In this document: positions 1-8,606 of the stretch, piece by piece | Layout: each line of letters opens with the position of its first letter | Position numbering within the stretch: position 1 is the first letter of the stretch | DNA from: Tindallia californiensis | GTDB taxonomy: Bacteria; Bacillota; Clostridia; Peptostreptococcales; Tindalliaceae | Reading direction: 5' to 3' | DNA: 64,000 nucleotides | Assembly (NCBI RefSeq): GCF_900107405.1 | Contig: NZ_FNPV01000006.1 | Coordinates: 186,001-250,000, forward strand | Program-made: the position numbers and the translations under genes | The notes under the pieces: model-generated | What the model was told of the DNA's origin: nothing | What the model saw: the letters and a program-made list of their open reading frames with translations, nothing else | The model's database searches: none

Positions 1-1260
1 CATCAATAATCGAAACAAAAGAGTTCCCCCAAGAATGAAAAGAGCGACAGTACCTAATATTCCGGCTTCTACCATGGTTTGAAATAAAAAGCTGTGTGCT
101 GTTCGACTGGTATACGGCTGGGTTTGAAAAGCTTCATAGCGAGCTTCCCACCCCCCTCCGCCAGAACCTGTTAATGGCTGGTCCCAAAAGATTGTAAAGG
201 CATTTCTGCTAAATTCAAAGCGTTCGTATGCACTTCGTTGATCAAGGTTGATGTGGCTGATTCTTTCGGCAATTGTTTCTGGGAGCAAAAAGTATGTAGC
301 CGCTCCTATAAAGGCGATGAATGCTATTCCTATTATTTTTCTTTTAGGATGGTGCAGCACTTTACTTAATTCGCCTTTACCCATTAGGTATTGTAACCCA
401 CTGTTTGCTCCCATACCAAGCAAAAGTCCTATCAGTAGCACCAGAGAAGACTTTCCCTGATCAGGCAATATTTGGTAGTGGAAGGATAGGAATGTCAAGG
501 CAATGCAAAAGTGGATCAGGTAGACGCCTGCCAAGGAAGTTTTTTTCTCTCTGGGGATCATGCTCCAGTAAATAAACGCTAACAAGGGAAAGAGTAACCA
601 TCCAATTCGTGAATAGGTAAGTATTAATGTGATAAAGAAAGTCCATGCTATGGCCATAAATGCCTTCTTTTCTTTTGGGTTTTCAGTTTTTTGGTATTCT
701 CCTAAGGAAAGAAAATAGGCACTCATGGTTAAGGCGGCTAAGGTATTTGGATATTGAAAGGTGGAGGCTAACCGACCTGCTAACACAGCATCCGTATAGT
801 GAAAGAATCCTGCCAGAGAGAACCAGGCAATGGCTGACAGCAACAATACCAAACCAATGACACATCGGGTCATTTTTTCTCTATTGGAGGATGTTTCCGC
901 AACCTCATGGGTCATTAGAAAGATACCGGCAAGAGATAGATACCATAGGATCATCCCAATACTTTCTTCCAAGTAAAACCATTTACCGGTAATCACCGGT
1001 ATTAAATAGGCTAAAGTGATTAACAAGAGAATCCAGTGGAATGGTCCTCTTATCTCCAGGGTTTCTTTTTTTACCACCTTCAAAGTTAACCAGCACAACA
1101 TGAGTAAAAAGATGCTCACCTGTAACAGCAAAATTGCATCAGCAAAAAAAGCGCCTCTAAATAAAGGCGCCAGAATCATAATAAGGCAAAGACTCCATCT
1201 AAGCCACGGAGTACTGCTTGGTTTTCTTTTAGGTTTCTGTTTTTTCATTTTTCGCATCAT
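1..1260 (-). CDS. O-antigen ligase-like polytopic membrane protein, 3' end cut by the window edge
   Basis: The minus-strand frame is open from an ATG-ATG start at 1260 to base 1, giving the first 420 residues; the C-terminus lies outside. I read a basic N-terminus (KKQKPKRKP) followed by many hydrophobic segments. Near residues 350-400 is the loop pattern typical of the Wzy/WaaL/O-antigen ligase family: a Gly-rich stretch (TGSGGGGWEARYEAF) and then AHSFLFQTMVEAGILG. Family members polymerise or transfer lipid-linked glycan at the outer face of the membrane. Its start lies inside the 3' end of the preceding gene (32-bp overlap), so the two are probably co-transcribed and translationally coupled. 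A second ATG at 1248 is possible. The family call is by motif and topology only. Confidence 0.75.
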   Translation of the reverse strand, partial: MMRKMKKQKPKRKPSSTPWLRWSLCLIMILAPLFRGAFFADAILLLQVSIFLLMLCWLTLKVVKKETLEIRGPFHWILLLITLAYLIPVITGKWFYLEESIGMILWYLSLAGIFLMTHEVAETSSNREKMTRCVIGLVLLLSAIAWFSLAGFFHYTDAVLAGRLASTFQYPNTLAALTMSAYFLSLGEYQKTENPKEKKAFMAIAWTFFITLILTYSRIGWLLFPLLAFIYWSMIPREKKTSLAGVYLIHFCIALTFLSFHYQILPDQGKSSLVLLIGLLLGMGANSGLQYLMGKGELSKVLHHPKRKIIGIAFIAFIGAATYFLLPETIAERISHINLDQRSAYERFEFSRNAFTIFWDQPLTGSGGGGWEARYEAFQTQPYTSRTAHSFLFQTMVEAGILGTVALFILGGTLLFRLLM

Positions 1261-3043
1261 CCTCTTGGTTGCATTCTGACTGTAAACGGATTCCCATGGC
1301 TAATAATATCCAAAAGACAGGAGCAATGGCTACAATACTATCATTGAAAATGGCGGCAATCAGGTATCCTGCAATGCCAAGGGTAATTGCCGTAAGAAGC
1401 AGTTGGTTTTCCTCTGTTAGGTCCAGCTTTTGTTTCTTTTTTCGACACCAGTTCCAAAAGAATTGACCAATCAATAAGATGAACATCACCAATGAAAGTA
1501 GGCCTGTATAGATGGCTATCTGTAGGTACTGATTATGTGGATTGCTGACGATTCGATTCGGATGATTATATCCCTGAAGTTGTCCTAAAAAATCCTCTTG
1601 AGGAAATTCAAATATAAAGTTACCAGGACCGGCTCCGATCAGCAAGTGATCTTTCAGCAGTGGCAGGGTTCTTGACCAGGTATATCCACGCCGACTCCCT
1701 AAACTTTCTCTTCCTTCAAAGCCCCATTTTTCAACTCGCTCATAAGGTCGAATTTTTCCTTTCAAATCCGTTATATGAAATTTATCATTAATATAAGGAA
1801 ATTCTATTGCTTTTTTTTGATTGTCTACCAAAAGAACCGGATGCTCTGAGGAGTGATCCAGGGATATTTCGTAGACAGCAAAAGGGCTTTCTGCTAAATT
1901 TTCGATTGGGTTCCCAGTCTCATCCTTTAACACAATCGTCTGATCTTTTTCGTATTGAATATGTAGGATCCCTTGCATGGTTTCCATGGTAATGAGGTTT
2001 TCTTCTATCCAAAGATCTGTCAAGCCTGCTGGATTTTCTTTCTGTTGTAACTCTGCTATGGTTCTGTTCACTATTTGAGGATGCATCCATACAGTAGCCA
2101 CTAAAACACCGAGCATTCCGATACTTCCTGCCAACACTACTTTCTTCGTTTTTCCACTGGCTTTTATAAGCACTAACGTAGTGGTTATAATCGCCATTGC
2201 CAAAAAGGCCGCAATTCCTGCTCTAGATTGCGAACCAGTAAGGGTTATGAGCATTAGCACAGAAGCAATGGCATAAAGAAATTTTAGAACTCGATGATTT
2301 TTATTAATGTAAGCAGCCGCTAAAAGAACAGGGATCGTTAATGCTGTAAAGCTCCCTATATAGTTGGAGTTCCCCAAGGTTGCGTATACACTGTGGCCGC
2401 CTCCCGTATGACCGCTATCCGCAATGGCATGATGTAGTTCCGGAGGTAGCATCATCCGTTGAAACCAGGGAGCAATCATTGGGTCATATCCAATCCACTG
2501 AAGCGTACCGATTATTCCGATGATGATGGAGGAAAACAAAAGACCGTGTAGAACAAAACGTCTTTGCTGACTGGTTTGTACCAGATAGAGGGTGCTAACA
2601 AAGAGAAGCATATAGGCTAAAATTGCCCACATGCCTTCGTAATGATCCATAACTCCACGCCGAGCCACCGTTGGATTTGAAGAAAAAAAGGTCGAAAGAA
2701 GGGTTAGCACAGAAAACATGGCCGCAGGTAGCCACCATTTTCGTAAGACAAAGGTTTTTTTTGTTAAGATCCATTCCATTACCATAGTAAATCCTGTTAT
2801 AACGGCTAGTACCACTAGAAATATCATTTTCCAATATGCATTAAAATCAAGATTATGAGAACCCTCAATCCATATTTGGGCGGATTGAGGATCCAGCTCA
2901 ACTATTTTCAATCTCATCACTAAGGGTACCAGTAGCATTACTAAGAAAATGGGTATCGTTGAGAGTATCGTTGGTGGTTGTGTTTTTGGTGCTTGATCTA
3001 TCTTCGCACTACGTGCTACTTTCTTTTTTGCCAATAGAATCAC
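1229..3043 (-). CDS. O-antigen ligase family protein (Wzy_C type)
   Basis: A 604-residue membrane protein with a Lys-rich N-terminus, about ten or more hydrophobic helices and a large hydrophilic region around residues 330-450. The diagnostic part follows: GYTWSRTLPLLKDHLLIGAG, then NPHNQYLQIAIYTGLLSLV, which matches the ligase loop and following helix of Wzy/WaaL enzymes. Expected role: joining glycan chains to a lipid or protein acceptor outside the membrane, for example S-layer glycan or wall polysaccharide. The frame opens with GTG at 3043; a TTG at 3034 with GGGTG seven bases upstream is an equally good start. It lies 48 bp after a stalk protein gene and overlaps a second ligase-like gene, so two related ligases sit in tandem. 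The acceptor cannot be told from sequence. Confidence 0.8.
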   Translation of the reverse strand: MILLAKKKVARSAKIDQAPKTQPPTILSTIPIFLVMLLVPLVMRLKIVELDPQSAQIWIEGSHNLDFNAYWKMIFLVVLAVITGFTMVMEWILTKKTFVLRKWWLPAAMFSVLTLLSTFFSSNPTVARRGVMDHYEGMWAILAYMLLFVSTLYLVQTSQQRRFVLHGLLFSSIIIGIIGTLQWIGYDPMIAPWFQRMMLPPELHHAIADSGHTGGGHSVYATLGNSNYIGSFTALTIPVLLAAAYINKNHRVLKFLYAIASVLMLITLTGSQSRAGIAAFLAMAIITTTLVLIKASGKTKKVVLAGSIGMLGVLVATVWMHPQIVNRTIAELQQKENPAGLTDLWIEENLITMETMQGILHIQYEKDQTIVLKDETGNPIENLAESPFAVYEISLDHSSEHPVLLVDNQKKAIEFPYINDKFHITDLKGKIRPYERVEKWGFEGRESLGSRRGYTWSRTLPLLKDHLLIGAGPGNFIFEFPQEDFLGQLQGYNHPNRIVSNPHNQYLQIAIYTGLLSLVMFILLIGQFFWNWCRKKKQKLDLTEENQLLLTAITLGIAGYLIAAIFNDSIVAIAPVFWILLAMGIRLQSECNQEDDAKNEKTET

Positions 3044-3091
3044 CCAATCTTATTGTTATTCATTGAACCAACCTATATTCTACCATTTATT

Positions 3092-4168
3092 TTAAGGATG
3101 GAAAAGGGGTTGGAATGTGACAGAACGATCTTCTGGATTCCATTGATATTCTACGCCTAAGGCCTGGGCTAAATGAGCAACCGGAATCATAGTACGGCCC
3201 AGGCCATCTCCAGTGGGTTGAATGATGGCCGGTGTATCCATGGTAACCACTTCATGATTGAGTAACATTTCCGATTCTCCAATCTTTAGCTGAAGGGTAT
3301 CTTCTCCTTTGTGAACGGTCACGCTTTGGTTGCTTTCGTCCCAGATCACTTCTTCGGCCCCCAGAGCTAAGGATACATGATGAACAGGCATCATGGTACG
3401 GCCCACGCCTCCAGGTAAAGGTTTGATAAAGGGCGCCACATCCGTTGGGTAAGAAATACCGTCTTTCACATAGCCGGTTTCATCAATGAAAAAGATCACT
3501 TCTGAAGAAACCGATGGAGTTTCCGGTTCTTCCGGTTCAGCAGGTTCAGCAGGTTCAGCAGGTTCAGCAGGTTCTTCCGGAGTTTCCGGTTCTTCAATTA
3601 CTTCTTCTTCTTTTTTTTCTTTCGGCTTTTCTTCCTGTTTTTCTTCTTCTTCAAAATGACCAGGCATGTCTTCTCTTAGCCACTCATCGCCGGTTTTCTC
3701 CGGCCCAACGACTCCTGCAAAATTGAGGGTTTCGGCCGTAGCGCCTCCGGTCCAAGCTTCAATGCGAACCGTGGCATGACCACCAGCCGTAGCTTCGGCA
3801 TAGATGGGGATTTGATACCCTGCTTTCTCGTTGATGCTCTCATCTTTTTCCAGGGTTACCTGAAGGGTTCTGCTGGTAACTCGACTCACCCGAACACCGG
3901 TAGCTGAACCTCTTACCTGGGTATCTGCCGGTATCTGATCAATGTTTTTCCACTCGGCGTTTTCAAGGTGTAACCGAATCCGTTCATCTTCTCTAAAGTC
4001 TCCCAGATTCGATTCTTCAATCCGAAGACGAGGGGCATCTTCCTGGGTAAAAAGATGATCCACTCGCACCCGTGGTGTATAGTTAACAGAGTTTTCGCTG
4101 GCGGCATAGGTGACAGCGCTTGTTGCCAATAATATAAGCATCAGTAGTATTGAGGCTCTTTGTTTCAT
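3092..4168 (-). CDS. Secreted stalk-domain (copper amine oxidase N-terminal-like) protein with shared N-terminal module
   Basis: 358 residues. Residues 1-22 form a signal peptide. Residues about 23-155 form a beta-rich module (RLRIEESNLGDF, VRVSRVTSRTLQVTL) also found in the 700- and 822-residue proteins at 14.0 and 16.3 kb. A Glu/Pro-rich linker with PAE repeats follows (about 175-225). The C-terminus has two half-copies of the stalk domain: GRTMMPVHHVSLALGAEEVIWDE and a second with GRTMIPVAHLAQALGVEYQW. Stalk domains are common in secreted Clostridia proteins and are not evidence of copper or amine oxidase activity. The ribosome binding site AAAGGAG is well placed. A terminator-like hairpin lies just upstream of the start, so expression probably needs readthrough or a promoter inside the neighbour. 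Probable wall-associated structural protein. Confidence 0.8.
   Translation of the reverse strand: MKQRASILLMLILLATSAVTYAASENSVNYTPRVRVDHLFTQEDAPRLRIEESNLGDFREDERIRLHLENAEWKNIDQIPADTQVRGSATGVRVSRVTSRTLQVTLEKDESINEKAGYQIPIYAEATAGGHATVRIEAWTGGATAETLNFAGVVGPEKTGDEWLREDMPGHFEEEEKQEEKPKEKKEEEVIEEPETPEEPAEPAEPAEPAEPEEPETPSVSSEVIFFIDETGYVKDGISYPTDVAPFIKPLPGGVGRTMMPVHHVSLALGAEEVIWDESNQSVTVHKGEDTLQLKIGESEMLLNHEVVTMDTPAIIQPTGDGLGRTMIPVAHLAQALGVEYQWNPEDRSVTFQPLFHP
3534..3569. repeat. Four perfect 9-bp tandem repeats inside a linker
   Basis: Four consecutive copies of GGTTCAGCA (plus-strand reading) encode the Pro-Ala-Glu repeat of the linker in the stalk protein. Because the unit is three codons, slippage would change linker length without a frameshift. 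Confidence 0.9.
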
Positions 4169-4193
4169 GGTTTTTTCTCCTTTCTTTTCTCAA

Positions 4194-4220
4194 AAAACCC
4201 CGGCACTGGGCCGGGGTTTT
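4194..4220 (-). terminator. Rho-independent terminator after the TolC-like gene
   Basis: An 11-bp perfect stem (AAAACCCCGGC / GCCGGGGTTTT) with a 5-base loop, followed by T-rich sequence on the minus strand. It lies 10 bp after the stop of the TolC-like gene and 25 bp before the start of the next minus-strand gene. Confidence 0.8.
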
Positions 4221-4230
4221 GAGTCGCTTT

Positions 4231-5427
4231 TTATTGCATATATTCCGGAACCAGATAAGGTTTTGTTACCTGCGTTCTCAGTAAAGCATGTTGTTGTTTT
4301 AGATTTTCCAGCTCTTCCAGTTCTGATTTGATTTCCAGTTCTTTTTCTGTAATACTGTTTCGGATAATCATTCCCAGTTCATATTGAAGTTCCAGTACTT
4401 CTAATTGCTCTTCCAATTGTTTGACTTTCATTTCGCCTTGCTGAATAGTTTTTTCCAGCTGTTTTAATTTGCTGATCCGCTCTTCCAATACTTCCCGAAG
4501 GTTTCTTCGAATATTATTACGTTCTTTAATGGCGTTATCTACTTCGATTTCTTTTACTTTATAGGGTGGATCTGCCGGAGAACCGGTGTAGGTAAAGAAT
4601 TTTGTATCCGTTTCGGCTTTGGTAATTTGCAATTCTGCAATTTCCACATAAGGATCTGCTGCTACGGCTCGGCTTACCAAGGTGCTGGTGGCGGTTCCGG
4701 CTACTGGCTGGTATTCCATTAATTCAATCACCGCTTCATAGTCATGAATATTTCGAATGCCGGTCATAATCCCTAACTGTTCATACAGAATACGTTCTGA
4801 TTCGGCTAACAGGTCTCGATTCTTTTCTGTTCTTTCGACTTCCTGCGTCAGTTGACTAAAAGAGAAGCGGCTGGCCATTCCATTTTCGGCTTTTAAGCGT
4901 TCTTGGGATTGTAGGGTGTTCATATAGCTGAGTCTATCTTCCAGTAATTCTTTATTGACCTTTACTTCACGAATATCGTTGAACATAGCTTCCAGGATAT
5001 AGCCTATTCTTTCTTCTTCGATTTCTTTTTGGTTTCGCAAGGATCGGATATTAATATCTGTTTGGATAATGTTCATGACGATGTTCTTACTGGTCGCAGA
5101 GGAAATCATCACACCCCTTGCTGCCTGAGGATCTGTCTGAGCACTTTCCAGATCGGATATGGTGGGACGGGTGTCTTGATCGTACTCCCGAAGCCTACTT
5201 CTGGATTCCTGCAATTGTTCGATGGTGTTGGCTCTTTTTCGAAGGCTGATGTCATTATCCACTGCTTTTTTGATAGCCTCTTCTAAGGTTAAGGGTGTTT
5301 TGGCTGTCGAGCTTTCTTCCTCTTCAAGCATTTCTCCCTCTTCTGCCCAAGTTGGCATTAACGAGGTGAGCAAAAGGGCGAAGATCAGCATCATCGCCGT
5401 TAAAAATCGTAGCTTTTTTCCTTTCAT
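4231..5427 (-). CDS. TolC-like secreted coiled-coil protein
   Basis: 398 residues from the chosen start. A signal peptide (about 1-30) is followed by LTLEEAIKKAVDNDISLRKR, the typical opening of TolC/outer-membrane-efflux family repeats, and then long heptad-rich helices (about 100-220 and 290-385, with many Leu/Glu/Lys). TolC-type proteins form channel barrels in diderms, but Firmicutes carry relatives lacking an obvious outer membrane; there they may be periwall helical-bundle proteins. ATG at 5427 was chosen over ATG at 5433 because AAGGAG sits eight bases before 5427 but only two before 5433. A strong hairpin follows the stop. Neighbours are stalk proteins. An RND permease and adaptor are encoded at 40.7-45.0 kb, a possible functional partner, but this is inference. 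Confidence 0.65.
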   Translation of the reverse strand: MKGKKLRFLTAMMLIFALLLTSLMPTWAEEGEMLEEEESSTAKTPLTLEEAIKKAVDNDISLRKRANTIEQLQESRSRLREYDQDTRPTISDLESAQTDPQAARGVMISSATSKNIVMNIIQTDINIRSLRNQKEIEEERIGYILEAMFNDIREVKVNKELLEDRLSYMNTLQSQERLKAENGMASRFSFSQLTQEVERTEKNRDLLAESERILYEQLGIMTGIRNIHDYEAVIELMEYQPVAGTATSTLVSRAVAADPYVEIAELQITKAETDTKFFTYTGSPADPPYKVKEIEVDNAIKERNNIRRNLREVLEERISKLKQLEKTIQQGEMKVKQLEEQLEVLELQYELGMIIRNSITEKELEIKSELEELENLKQQHALLRTQVTKPYLVPEYMQ

Positions 5428-5466
5428 AAACATTTCTCCTTCTTCCTGCTTTTATTGGTTTATTCA

Positions 5467-6306
5467 TTATTTTAGATCTAGGGCGATATCAAATTCGATT
5501 TCAATCAGTTCTGGCCTGACCCCATGTTTTTCCGCAAAAATAGTGAGTCTCATTTCCTTAGCATCTTCTGGTATATCCGGTAAAGAAATATATCCTTCTA
5601 TCACATCATCACGTTGAAGGTGTTTGTACCACTTGGTGTCATAATGTTGAAATCCTACATCAGCGGTTTTGTATTCTTTCCCATCCACAATAGCAATGGT
5701 TTTTCCCTGACGAATTTCGTAAGGGGTACGGTCTTCATTCTCTACCCGCAGATATACTCTTGTGGTATCGACACGTCCGCGACTAGCTGATTCTCTCCCA
5801 TCTTTGTCTCGAAGGGTAACAAGGTTAACGGTTACTTCCAGATCTTCATGGTACTGAGTGACTGGCAGTCGGCGATAATTTCCAGCTGGTTGTCCGGTAT
5901 CTTCTTCCTCTTCTTCCGGTTCTTCTGCCGGTTCTTCTGCCGGTTCTTCTTCTATCTCTTCTTCCGCTTCAAGCTCTTCGGCGGGTTCTTCTTCCGGCTC
6001 TTCCGGTTCTGGCAGAACTTCTGGCTGTGGCGTGGTGATGATAACCCGCTGAGTAATCTCGTCCCACAGAACATCCGCATCTAAGGTTTGAGCCATATAA
6101 CGCATGGGTACGTAAGTGCGGCCTTCATGAACCAATGTGGTGTATCCGGAAGGCATCGGCCTTATTTCTCCGTCTACCACATATTGAATGTCCGGCCGAA
6201 GGTATACATTGATCATTTCTGTAAAAGCAGAGATGGATGTGACAGACAGGGTGAGGGCAACGCCCAGTGCCAAGCCTGTTACTCCGTATTTCATTTTTTC
6301 TTTCAT
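5467..6306 (-). CDS. Secreted single-stalk-domain protein with acidic linker and C-terminal beta domain
   Basis: 279 residues. A signal peptide (1-28) is followed by one stalk domain (about 35-93: GRTYVPMRYMAQTLDADVLW, then RVIITT). A very acidic linker rich in EEPAEEP repeats covers about 94-140. The C-terminal domain (about 150-279) has alternating beta strands (VTVNLVTLRD, RVYLRVENEDRTPYEI, MRLTIFAEK) and resembles the DUF4352/telokin-like Ig fold found in other Clostridia wall proteins; this is by pattern only. GGGAGGG lies six bases before the start. A plausible promoter lies 55 bp upstream at 6361-6389. The gene heads a minus-strand run towards 3.1 kb. Confidence 0.7.
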   Translation of the reverse strand: MKEKMKYGVTGLALGVALTLSVTSISAFTEMINVYLRPDIQYVVDGEIRPMPSGYTTLVHEGRTYVPMRYMAQTLDADVLWDEITQRVIITTPQPEVLPEPEEPEEEPAEELEAEEEIEEEPAEEPAEEPEEEEEDTGQPAGNYRRLPVTQYHEDLEVTVNLVTLRDKDGRESASRGRVDTTRVYLRVENEDRTPYEIRQGKTIAIVDGKEYKTADVGFQHYDTKWYKHLQRDDVIEGYISLPDIPEDAKEMRLTIFAEKHGVRPELIEIEFDIALDLK

Positions 6307-6360
6307 TTTTTTCCCTCCCTCTCGGAGAATTGTAAGTTGTTTTTCTTATAGTAACAGTAT

Positions 6361-6389
6361 ATCTTAATCCGTTTGTTTTTTGGTTACAA
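6361..6389 (-). promoter_or_regulatory. Candidate sigma-A promoter for the 5.5-kb stalk gene
   Basis: TTGTAA, a 17-bp spacer and TAAGAT on the minus strand, 55 bp before the start codon. Each hexamer matches consensus at four of six positions. Confidence 0.4.
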
Positions 6390-6486
6390 TGGCTTTACAT
6401 TCTGGTAAATATTACATGACGTTTATGAACTATTTGTGAATCATTTTTGAATTAGGATGATAAGGCTTTTTTTACCTAATCACAGC

Positions 6487-8436
6487 TTAATCAATCACAA
6501 AGATTCTATCCGCAATAAAATCATTGTTGGAGTAATGTCCATTAATTAACACTTCGTCATCCCTTCGCAACCTGGTAAAATCGATGTTTCGGTTGTCTCT
6601 GTCCACAATAATCGTATCCCTCGTAACATATACAGAGGTTTTAATGTATCGATCTGTCTGTTGACTAATGTGTTCCAGAGTCAGGATATCCCGTCGATCG
6701 TCCAGTCGGTCAATGGTTCCCTGAAGCACCCGATCGCTTCGTGGCAGACGGTCTGCTTCAATTTCCACGACTCGGCCGCCTTCCAAATGTAGTTCTACTT
6801 TTGCATTCACTCTTAAATCACTAAGAGAGCTTCGGTCGTTATCAATAAAGACGTCTACTCCTTCGGCCAGTTCAAAGGTTCTTTCTTCCCGATCATCGTC
6901 CATAATGGTGATGGTATCTGTTCGTCCCAGGGTGATTTGCTGAATGGTTCCTTCGTAGCTTGTTTCCCGATCAAAGGAGATAGCATCAATTCTAGTGACA
7001 TATCCGTCCCGATTCAGTTCCATTTCCACAATGTCGCCACGGGAAAGGTCTTCCAGATACCCTCGTCGATTATCTACCCGAACCGTTGGATTGTCCTCCA
7101 GCTTGTATTCTTCAGAGCGGCGGTTATGTTTTCTTACCTGAATGGTATAGGGGTAGCTGGAAAAAGAAACGGGGCCTTCTAAAATTCCTTCTACTTCCTC
7201 ATCACGTCCGTCATCATAGTCGTTTTCAATTCGGATAACGTCCAGATCATTGTACTCTACGGTTACTAGTTCGTCCTTCTCTAAGCGACTGGCTCTGGAA
7301 GAACTGCCATCTATAATGATTTCTGAATCGTCGGTTATCCGAAAACTTCGGCGGTTGTCTGAATCTCCTCTTGATTCCACCACAATAGCGTAGTGGGTAG
7401 ATAAGTCGGTGATCACTCTTAAGTACCCGGTAAACCGGCTACGCCGTGGTTCAATATCGATACGGATCAGCTCATCCCGCTCGTTAATCGTGAACTCACC
7501 TTTCATATCTCTCTTCAGGTTAATCAGATCATGTTCGATGCTCCGAATCAGTATTTCTGTGTTCCGATCTACTTTGTAAAGTTCTACATCGTCTTCATCT
7601 TCAAAGGTAATGTAGATCAAGCCGGTGTCTGTGTTTACCCGTTGAATTTCTCCTTCTTTACGGGTCCAGTTACGGCGATCATCGTCTCTTTCGTCCTCAT
7701 CTTCATCTTTGTCTTTGTCTTCATCGTCTCGATCTGGCAGTTGAATCACAATAGGTTCACTGTCTTCCAGCGCTTCTACGGCTTTGCTCAGTAAAGCGGC
7801 CATTTCGGCCCTTGTAATGGTTTGTCTCGGATTAAAGTTGTTCTCCGTATCGCCGGAGATAACGTCTTTTTCTACCAGTAGGTTCACATAAGGCAGGGCA
7901 TTGCTACTAATTTGCTCCGTATCCTTAAAATCTAAGGAGGTGGCTGTGCGATCCGCTTCCTCTTCTGTGTCCATGGCTTTTCCAAAGTAAATGGCTACTT
8001 CTTCTCTGGCAGCGCTTTGCTGTTCCGGATAAGGTTCTGCATCTTTCATAAATCCGGCCAGATCCGTTGTGCTGATGATTTCGGCTTCAATGGCATAGGC
8101 CACCTGACGCATCGCCCATTCCGGAATATCGGCAGATGTCATAATACTTCGGTATCGACTGGTGTGATCGTTCTGTGAAATTAATTGCTCGGTTTCTCTT
8201 AACATAGAGTAAAGCATCACAATGGCTTCTACTTTCGTAACAGGATCGTCTGGCTTATAGACCCGGCGTCCGGTGTTCGGATCCTCTGAGCCACTAACAA
8301 TTCCTTTGTCTGCCATTCGTTGAATGTGGTTTCGGCCCCAGTGACCGCTGATGTCTGTAAATTCTACGGCAAAGGCTGGTACCATACTGGTGAACAGCAT
8401 GATAAAAGCTAATGCAATGGTTGCTTTTTTCTTCAT
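6487..8436 (-). CDS. S-layer homology (SLH) protein with five DUF5666-like beta repeats
   Basis: 649 residues. Signal peptide 1-23. SLH units occupy about 24-220: FTDISGHWGRNHIQRMADKG near the start and FNPRQTITRAEMAALLSKAV near the end; the middle unit is degenerate. SLH domains bind pyruvylated secondary wall polymer. A charged linker (about 230-258) is almost all D/E/K/R. The rest holds five units of about 70-80 residues. Each opens with GxI-x(2)-[IV], has a strand with TxIxID, a Leu-rich stretch such as SSLSDLRVNAKVEL and ends in VxxIEA; this is the pattern of DUF5666-like beta barrels. ATG at 8436 has GGGAGG nine bases upstream. Likely a cell-surface structural protein. Confidence 0.85.
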   Translation of the reverse strand: MKKKATIALAFIMLFTSMVPAFAVEFTDISGHWGRNHIQRMADKGIVSGSEDPNTGRRVYKPDDPVTKVEAIVMLYSMLRETEQLISQNDHTSRYRSIMTSADIPEWAMRQVAYAIEAEIISTTDLAGFMKDAEPYPEQQSAAREEVAIYFGKAMDTEEEADRTATSLDFKDTEQISSNALPYVNLLVEKDVISGDTENNFNPRQTITRAEMAALLSKAVEALEDSEPIVIQLPDRDDEDKDKDEDEDERDDDRRNWTRKEGEIQRVNTDTGLIYITFEDEDDVELYKVDRNTEILIRSIEHDLINLKRDMKGEFTINERDELIRIDIEPRRSRFTGYLRVITDLSTHYAIVVESRGDSDNRRSFRITDDSEIIIDGSSSRASRLEKDELVTVEYNDLDVIRIENDYDDGRDEEVEGILEGPVSFSSYPYTIQVRKHNRRSEEYKLEDNPTVRVDNRRGYLEDLSRGDIVEMELNRDGYVTRIDAISFDRETSYEGTIQQITLGRTDTITIMDDDREERTFELAEGVDVFIDNDRSSLSDLRVNAKVELHLEGGRVVEIEADRLPRSDRVLQGTIDRLDDRRDILTLEHISQQTDRYIKTSVYVTRDTIIVDRDNRNIDFTRLRRDDEVLINGHYSNNDFIADRIFVID

Positions 8437-8577
8437 TGTTGATTAACCTCCCTTATTTATTTTCGGTAAAAGAACTGCCTGTTTGTTTTTGTTTGTTTTT
8501 GATGGATGGATGGACGAACTATCCTACGGTTATTTTACCACGTTGGATCTAGTATGGCAAAGGCCTGCTCTCCATTT

Positions 8578-8606
8578 ACCATAGACCGATTGTCATGATT
8601 TGTCAA
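8578..8606 (-). promoter_or_regulatory. Candidate promoter for the 6.5-8.4 kb SLH gene
   Basis: A perfect TTGACA, a 17-bp spacer and TATGGT (four of six) lie about 140 bp before the SLH start. The -35 overlaps the stop codon of the CotH gene. A long purine-rich leader with GATGGATGGATGG-type runs follows. Confidence 0.45.
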
